From: Syntrophorhabdaceae bacterium PtaU1.Bin034
GTDB taxonomy: Bacteria > Desulfobacterota_G > Syntrophorhabdia > Syntrophorhabdales > WCHB1-27
Assembly (NCBI GenBank): GCA_002067405.1
Contig: MVRP01000154.1
Coordinates: forward strand, 1 to 9,939
Direction: 5' to 3'
DNA: 9,939 nt
The position numbers were made by a program, and so were the translations under genes. The notes beneath the pieces were generated by a model that was given only the letters and a program-made list of their open reading frames with translations, was not told the DNA's origin and did not search any database. Positions 6,943 to 9,939 of the stretch are shown here, piece after piece. How positions within the stretch are numbered: position 1 is the first letter of the stretch; the number at the start of each line of letters is the position of its first letter.

Positions 6943-6970
6943 ATTTTACCAGTGTGCCATTCCTAATCAG
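6943..6970 (-). promoter_or_regulatory. Predicted promoter of rubrerythrin (and catalase)
   Basis: Read on the - strand, TAAAAT (plus-strand ATTTTA, 6943-6948) is a good -10 box preceded by TG one base upstream, making an extended -10. The -35 region, 16 bases upstream, is weak (CTGATT, plus strand about 6965-6970). It lies inside the palindromic block at 6957-6981, so a bound repressor would cover it. Transcription would start near 6936. Confidence 0.5.
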
Positions 6971-6981
6971 GAATGGTTCCT
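6957..6981. promoter_or_regulatory. Candidate PerR operator at the rubrerythrin promoter
   Basis: CCATTCCT (6957-6964) and AGGAATGG (6969-6976) form a perfect 8-bp inverted repeat with a 4-base spacer. Overlapping it, AGGAAT-G-GTTCCT (6969-6981) is a 6-1-6 palindrome with one mismatch. The latter matches the box upstream of the regulator gene (AGGAAT-C-ATTCCT, 7455-7467). The block overlaps the -35 region of the rubrerythrin promoter. The 6-1-6 form is the shape expected of a Fur/PerR-family dimer site. Confidence 0.6.
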
Positions 6982-7000
6982 ATCGTAAAATCAAAAAAAA

Positions 7001-7435
7001 TTACTCCTTTACGCCCCTGCACTTCGCGCACACCCCGTAGTACTCGAAGCGGGCCGTGTCAGCCTCGAATCCGGTGGATTCCTTCACGGCGTGCCGTGTC
7101 TCCCGCAAGTCCTTTTCAAAATTGACTATGTTTCCACATTTCCTGCAAATCAGGTCGATATGATCGGTCATCTCGCTTTCGTACCGGTTCTCCATGTTGT
7201 AGAACTCAAGCTCCTTGATCAGCCCTTCTTTCTTTAACAGACCAAGGGTATAGTAGACGGTGGACGCGCTTATGTCGGGCACCTCCTTCCGCGCCTTTTC
7301 AAGGATCATCTTCACCCCCGGATGATTCCTGTCCGTGGAGAGGATGCGGATTACCGTCATTCTCTGGCGGGTGAGCCTGATCCCTTTCCTTTTAAGCGCT
7401 TCCACAATGGCCTCATGAATCTTGTTCGAATGCAT
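7001..7435 (-). CDS. perR: Fur-family transcription regulator, PerR-like peroxide sensor
   Basis: This is a cytoplasmic DNA-binding repressor of 144 residues, the usual Fur/PerR length. The N-terminal winged helix (about 1-80) includes the recognition region SASTVYYTLGLLKKEGL. The C-terminal dimer domain holds the structural zinc cysteines C97, C100, C136 and C139. Aligned to Bacillus subtilis PerR with an offset of one, the regulatory metal site is H38 (=H37), E86 (=D85), H92 (=H91), D94 (=H93) and N105 (=D104). Both histidines whose oxidation senses peroxide are therefore kept, while three other ligands differ. Adjacency to rubrerythrin and catalase and the shared palindromes support the PerR assignment over Fur or Zur. 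Likely autoregulated. The ribosome site is weak (GGGG before ATG 7435). Confidence 0.88.
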   Translation of the reverse strand: MHSNKIHEAIVEALKRKGIRLTRQRMTVIRILSTDRNHPGVKMILEKARKEVPDISASTVYYTLGLLKKEGLIKELEFYNMENRYESEMTDHIDLICRKCGNIVNFEKDLRETRHAVKESTGFEADTARFEYYGVCAKCRGVKE

Positions 7436-7454
7436 GCTTGCCCCATAGCCTAAT

Positions 7455-7467
7455 AGGAATCATTCCT
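7455..7467. promoter_or_regulatory. Candidate PerR operator, autoregulatory
   Basis: AGGAAT-C-ATTCCT is a perfect 6-1-6 palindrome overlapping the predicted transcription start of the regulator gene (about 7463). The same motif with one changed base is present at the rubrerythrin promoter. It differs in sequence from the classic B. subtilis Per box but has comparable size and symmetry. Confidence 0.6.
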
Positions 7468-7469
7468 GA

Positions 7470-7498
7470 ATGATAATTCCCCGGACATCAATTGTCAA
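7470..7498 (-). promoter_or_regulatory. Strong sigma70-like promoter of the PerR-like gene
   Basis: On the - strand, a perfect TTGACA (plus positions 7493-7498) is followed after 17 bases by TATCAT (7470-7475), a five-of-six match to the -10 consensus. Transcription would start near 7463, inside the AGGAATCATTCCT palindrome, leaving a leader of about 28 bases. Confidence 0.65.
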
Positions 7499-7509
7499 GG
7501 TCGACGGTG

Positions 7510-7530
7510 CCCTGCTGCTTGGAAGCAGGG
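7510..7530. repeat. Short hairpin between divergent promoters
   Basis: CCCTGCT (7510-7516) and AGCAGGG (7524-7530) are perfect complements around a 7-base loop. The element sits between the divergent regulator and PepSY-protein promoters, upstream of both. It has no T-run. It could be an operator or merely a small palindrome. Confidence 0.35.
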
Positions 7531-7553
7531 TCGTGATTGCAGATTGCACGTAG

Positions 7554-7581
7554 TTGAACAATTTGCGAAAGGACCTATATT
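7554..7581 (+). promoter_or_regulatory. Predicted promoter of the PepSY-repeat gene
   Basis: TTGAAC (7554-7559) and TATATT (7576-7581) are spaced by 16 bases and each fits the sigma70 consensus well. The start point would be near 7588, about 26 bases before the ATG, with AGGAGG at 7601-7606 in between. Confidence 0.55.
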
Positions 7582-7613
7582 GATTTTCATGTCGCCCATG
7601 AGGAGGAATCAGT

Positions 7614-8081
7614 ATGAAGAATAAGTGCATGACCGCAGGCTTTTCGTTGTCAGCAATTTTTATGCTCCTTGTCATGATAACGCTGGTTCGAGCCGATGAT
7701 GTGCCGCCGCAGGGCGGTAAACCGCTCTCAGCCATCCTGAAATCGGTGGAAGCGCTGCAACTGGGAACCGTCACGACCGCCGAATTCGATGACGGCGTAT
7801 GGGAGATCAAGGTCTGCAAGGGGAAAGAGGGCTGTGTCGAGCTGTACATTGATCCTGTTTCCGGTGAAGAGAAACGCCGGAAGACAGACGATTTGGAAGA
7901 GGAGGTGCCGCCGGCAAACGCCAGGCCCCTTTCGTCGGTTATCCAGTCTCTTGAAAAACGCGGCCTCCGTGTTATTACAGAAGTCGAATTCGACGACAAT
8001 GTCTGGGAAGTCAAGGTCCGCGAAGGCCGGAGGCAGGTTAAGCTGTATATCGATCCCGTGACCGGAGAAGAAAAACGTTAA
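7614..8081 (+). CDS. Secreted protein with two tandem PepSY-like repeats
   Basis: This is a 155-residue exported protein. A signal peptide (about 1-27, cleavage after VRA) is followed by two copies of a roughly 57-residue unit (31-88 and 99-155). Both copies contain PLS-(A/S)-(I/V), EFDD-x-VWE-(I/V)-KV and LYIDPV-(S/T)-GEEKR, which is the PepSY/PepSY_2 pattern of periplasmic small domains. The first repeat alone has two cysteines (C68 and C74), which could form a disulfide. PepSY domains are found in exported inhibitors, redox-linked membrane proteins and envelope-stress proteins; what this one does is unknown. AGGAGG (7601-7606) lies 7 bases before ATG 7614. The gene diverges from the PerR-like gene and converges with the alkyltransferase gene, 10 bases apart. 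Confidence 0.85.
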   Translation: MKNKCMTAGFSLSAIFMLLVMITLVRADDVPPQGGKPLSAILKSVEALQLGTVTTAEFDDGVWEIKVCKGKEGCVELYIDPVSGEEKRRKTDDLEEEVPPANARPLSSVIQSLEKRGLRVITEVEFDDNVWEVKVREGRRQVKLYIDPVTGEEKR

Positions 8082-8091
8082 CGGGCACCAC

Positions 8092-8670
8092 CTAACGGTT
8101 GCGGGAACTGTCAGGAGACATTATATACTCCGGCTTTACCCGGCCCTTGGCATCGAATTCCACCCCTTCCATCTCCAGCAGCTTCCGTTTCATCGGGAGC
8201 CCGCCACCGAAGCCTCCGAGGGATCCATCGGATCGGACGACCCGGTGGCATGGAATGACCAGGGGAAAGGGGTTTCGGCCGAGGGCCGTTCCCACGGCCC
8301 GGGCTGCCCCGGGAACCGAAAGCTGCGCTGCCAGCGAGCCATAGGTCGTGACTTTCCCCCTTGGGACGGCCGCGGTTTCCAAAAGGACCCTCTTCTGAAA
8401 ATTATAGCAGCAGCCTTGATCGAGCCGGGATGAATCGAATGTCCAATCCGGGCCTGTAAACCACTCCAGAACGGACCGGCAGATATTCTCGGATGATTCG
8501 CCGTCGTCTGCCTCGCGGGCATCCGGAAACAATGCTGATACGGCCTGCCGAAGATCCTCCGTGGGCAGAAAAATATGCACTATTTTCGGACGGGTTCCGG
8601 ACAAGCATACAATCCCCGTCTTTCCCACCGGGGTCTCGATGATCCTGTAACTATGGCCTGTCTTTTTCAT
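8092..8670 (-). CDS. ogt: Methylated-DNA--protein-cysteine methyltransferase (O6-alkylguanine repair)
   Basis: This protein transfers the alkyl group from O6-alkylguanine in DNA to its own cysteine in a single-use repair reaction in the cytoplasm. The C-terminal domain is typical: the helix-turn-helix around 101-132 with the arginine finger R124 (in ARAVG), N133, and the active site PCHRV with C141, then a GGFGGG stretch. The N-terminal part (about 1-80) is the poorly conserved ribonuclease-like domain. At 192 residues it has Ogt/MGMT size and no Ada sensor domain. ATG 8670 has AGGAG about 12 bases upstream (8683-8687), slightly far. The start is kept because the nearer ATG (8680) is out of frame. 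It follows the cbiZ-like gene on the same strand but has its own predicted promoter. Confidence 0.95.
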   Translation of the reverse strand: MKKTGHSYRIIETPVGKTGIVCLSGTRPKIVHIFLPTEDLRQAVSALFPDAREADDGESSENICRSVLEWFTGPDWTFDSSRLDQGCCYNFQKRVLLETAAVPRGKVTTYGSLAAQLSVPGAARAVGTALGRNPFPLVIPCHRVVRSDGSLGGFGGGLPMKRKLLEMEGVEFDAKGRVKPEYIMSPDSSRNR

Positions 8671-8710
8671 GGTAATGCATTTCTCCTCATATAGTGTTGA
8701 AAGATGGGTA

Positions 8711-8740
8711 CCGCACTTTTTGTTTTGTCTCTTAGTGCGG
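8711..8740 (-). promoter_or_regulatory. Inverted repeat in the ogt leader
   Basis: CCGCACT (8711-8717) and AGTGCGG (8734-8740) are perfect complements around a 16-base loop. They lie in the predicted 5' leader of the alkyltransferase mRNA, downstream of its promoter. It could be an operator or an RNA hairpin. No regulator can be named. Confidence 0.35.
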
Positions 8741-8775
8741 CGGCAACCTTGTCGACCGGTTATACTGACAAAAGA

Positions 8776-8804
8776 GTAATATTACGGAATCGGTTTCATG
8801 TCAA
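8776..8804 (-). promoter_or_regulatory. Predicted sigma70 promoter of ogt
   Basis: On the - strand, a perfect TTGACA (plus 8799-8804) is followed after 17 bases by TATTAC (8776-8781), which matches four of six -10 positions. Transcription would start near 8769, giving a leader of about 100 bases. No terminator for the upstream cbiZ-like gene is visible in the 27 bases before this promoter. Confidence 0.5.
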
Positions 8805-8831
8805 GGGAGGCAAGACGACATCATCCGAAGC

Positions 8832-9728
8832 TCACCTCCCCCCAAGCCTCTCCCCTACCACCTGTAGGGCAATCCCGGGGAGTTTGAACCCGTTCTGCTT
8901 CCCCAGCGCTTCCACAACCGCCTCGTAGACGGCCTTGCCCATGAGCTCCCCGATCCGGCTGTGACCGCCGGGGTAGGTGACAAGCGGCCCCGACGTGCCG
9001 GAGACGACGATCATGCTGTCTGTGCCCGTGCCTGTGGCCTGAACATTTTTCGTATAGGTACTCGGTACCTTGAGGTCCTCCAGCGCAGCGGTCTTCGCCT
9101 CAGTGGCGGTGATGATTGCCCGTGCCAGGCCGCCATCCGTAATACGGGCGTTGCAGAGAAGCATGATGTTGATGGTGCCGGGCTCGGGCTCCTTGGCCGG
9201 GACAGGCGTTTCCGCGAAAGGTTCCGGCTCGGTGTAGGTTCCTTCGTCGACGCCGGTCCTCACGGCATTGCCCCTGGCCCCGGCCGTCACCAGCGCGGTC
9301 ACCACGAAAGGCCCGAAGGTCTTCGTAACGACCGCCATGTTATCCATATCGGCGGCGGTCCCCATGAGCGAGATGTCCTCACTACGAAGACCCGCCTGCC
9401 GGGCCGTTCTTTCCCGGATCATTCGCATGTACCTTATGCCGCCCACCTCATGGTCCGTCTTCATGGTCTCGTCGATACGGCTCCATAGGTGCGGGTGCGC
9501 GGCATGGTTGGCCACGGCCATCGCATCGGTCATGCCGTCGTTGGTCGAGAGGACACGCCTCCTCTCGAGGAATCGAACGACGAGCGTCTTTTCCCAAAGG
9601 CCTTCCCTGTCGGACCTGATGACGGCTGCCCGAGCCTTCAATTCCGGAGACAGCATAATTTCAGTTGCTCCAGTCAAGGACGGCATGAGAAGTAACAGTG
9701 CGACTATCATTATCCGATTTACTTTCAT
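8832..9728 (-). CDS. cbiZ: Adenosylcobinamide amidohydrolase (CbiZ family) with signal peptide
   Basis: CbiZ enzymes cut the aminopropanol side chain from adenosylcobinamide or related cobamides to yield adenosylcobyric acid, allowing corrinoid remodelling. Family signatures in order are VTAGARGNAVR (147-157), GTINIMLLCN (184-193), ARAIITATEAKTAALEDL (202-219), ATGTGTDS (231-238) and GGHSRIGE (254-261). A Pro/Glu-rich insert (about 166-183) lies before the second block. Unlike the cytosolic archaeal enzymes, this 298-residue protein begins with a typical signal peptide (positive residues, hydrophobic 6-18, cleavage near GA/TE at 21/22), implying a periplasmic location. GGAGG lies 6 bases before ATG 9728. 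The start overlaps the stop of the upstream plug-like gene as ATGA, so the two are probably translated together. Family assignment is firm from memory of the motifs; export is inferred from sequence. Confidence 0.85.
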   Translation of the reverse strand: MKVNRIMIVALLLLMPSLTGATEIMLSPELKARAAVIRSDREGLWEKTLVVRFLERRRVLSTNDGMTDAMAVANHAAHPHLWSRIDETMKTDHEVGGIRYMRMIRERTARQAGLRSEDISLMGTAADMDNMAVVTKTFGPFVVTALVTAGARGNAVRTGVDEGTYTEPEPFAETPVPAKEPEPGTINIMLLCNARITDGGLARAIITATEAKTAALEDLKVPSTYTKNVQATGTGTDSMIVVSGTSGPLVTYPGGHSRIGELMGKAVYEAVVEALGKQNGFKLPGIALQVVGERLGGR

Positions 9729-9939
9729 TTTCTTCCTCCATAGCTTGATCGTATGTACTGTCGGCCGCGTATCCTGACGCTTGACTCATCGGCTTCGATT
9801 CCGGGGATATGGTCAAGCAGGTCAACGATATCGGCGGCATTCATCTCCTCTATGTCGGGAGCTGTGATGACGATCTTCTCACTATCCTCCGTGCCCGCCC
9901 TCCCAGGCAGGTGGCGAACAGAACGGTGGTGCTGCCGAC
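9725..9939 (-). CDS. 3' part of a gene with a TonB-receptor plug-like segment (partial, maybe frameshifted)
   Basis: Only the last 71 codons of this - strand frame are in the window. The readable part runs KIVITAPDIEEM, then DIVDLLDHIPGIEADES and VRIRGR, the pattern that opens the plug domain of TonB-dependent outer-membrane receptors. The frame then stops 12 codons after VRIRGR (TGA 9725-9727), so there is no complete plug and no beta-barrel. It is either a plug-only small protein or a remnant. Upstream of about 9893 the frame turns implausible (His/Arg-rich). Another frame there reads VGSTTVLFATCLGGRA, like the end of a signal peptide, hinting at a one-base shift in a G-rich stretch. The ATGA overlap with the cbiZ-like gene, whose ribosome site lies in this gene's last codons, suggests functional pairing. 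Confidence 0.5.
   Translation of the reverse strand, partial: RQHHRSVRHLPGRAGTEDSEKIVITAPDIEEMNAADIVDLLDHIPGIEADESSVRIRGRQYIRSSYGGRK

Noticed and set aside
6981..7003. T-run on the - strand just after the PerR-like gene stop, as a possible intrinsic terminator.
   Set aside because: No GC-rich hairpin precedes the run, so it does not qualify as a terminator.
8072..8100. Weak inverted repeat CGTTA / TAACG between the convergent PepSY and ogt genes, as a terminator.
   Set aside because: Only five base pairs with a 12-base loop and no T-run.
8704..8928. Open frame on the + strand whose start resembles a signal peptide and which shares an LS-x-GYTD-x-RV-x-L stretch with the frame at 4548-4730.
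   Set aside because: It runs through the ogt promoter and leader and into the cbiZ-like gene on the other strand, has no ribosome site, and the shared DNA core is only about 12 identical bases, which is expected by chance in 10 kb.
1..9939. CRISPR array, insertion sequence, tRNA or phage genes.
   Set aside because: No regularly spaced repeats, transposase-like or integrase-like reading frames, or tRNA-like cloverleaf sequences were found.

Overview
The window reads as a gene-dense chromosomal segment of a Gram-negative, anaerobic or microaerophilic bacterium. The evidence for that is a metal-binding lipoprotein with a lipobox, exported proteins, a TonB-plug-like fragment, and a rubrerythrin/catalase/PerR-type peroxide cluster. 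Codon use is moderately GC-rich throughout, and no mobile element, tRNA or rRNA is visible. The gene content would fit Desulfobacterota-like or Nitrospirota-like bacteria, but that is inference from gene content only.

Left part, + strand (about 1-4730): metal uptake. A ZIP-family transporter (ZupT-like) comes first. It is followed by a promoter/operator region and a four-gene run: a small exported His/Cys protein, a ZnuA-like zinc/manganese-binding lipoprotein, a UPF0718 (YraQ/YcgR-type) permease, and its usual partner, a TIGR03943/DUF1980 (YcgQ-type) membrane protein. The last three genes overlap at their ends. No ZnuB permease or ZnuC ATPase is present, so the binding lipoprotein sits where it could serve the UPF0718/TIGR03943 pair. 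A repeat TTGC(G/A)TATCAA, with an extra inverted half-site, lies just downstream of the predicted promoter and is a candidate metalloregulator operator.

Middle part, - strand (about 7500-4765): peroxide defence, transcribed perR-like regulator, then rubrerythrin, then catalase. The regulator and rubrerythrin promoters share the palindrome AGGAAT-N-(A/G)TTCCT, overlapping predicted promoter elements, which suggests autoregulation and a small PerR regulon. A perfect 14-bp hairpin separates rubrerythrin from catalase.

Right part (about 7510-9939): a secreted protein made of two tandem PepSY-like repeats (+), a convergent O6-alkylguanine-DNA alkyltransferase (-), a CbiZ-type adenosylcobinamide amidohydrolase with an N-terminal signal peptide (-), and the 3' end of a gene encoding a TonB-receptor plug-like segment that overlaps the cbiZ start by ATGA. 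The last pair suggests cobamide salvage at the cell envelope, and is the least conventional arrangement here together with the ZnuA-permease operon.
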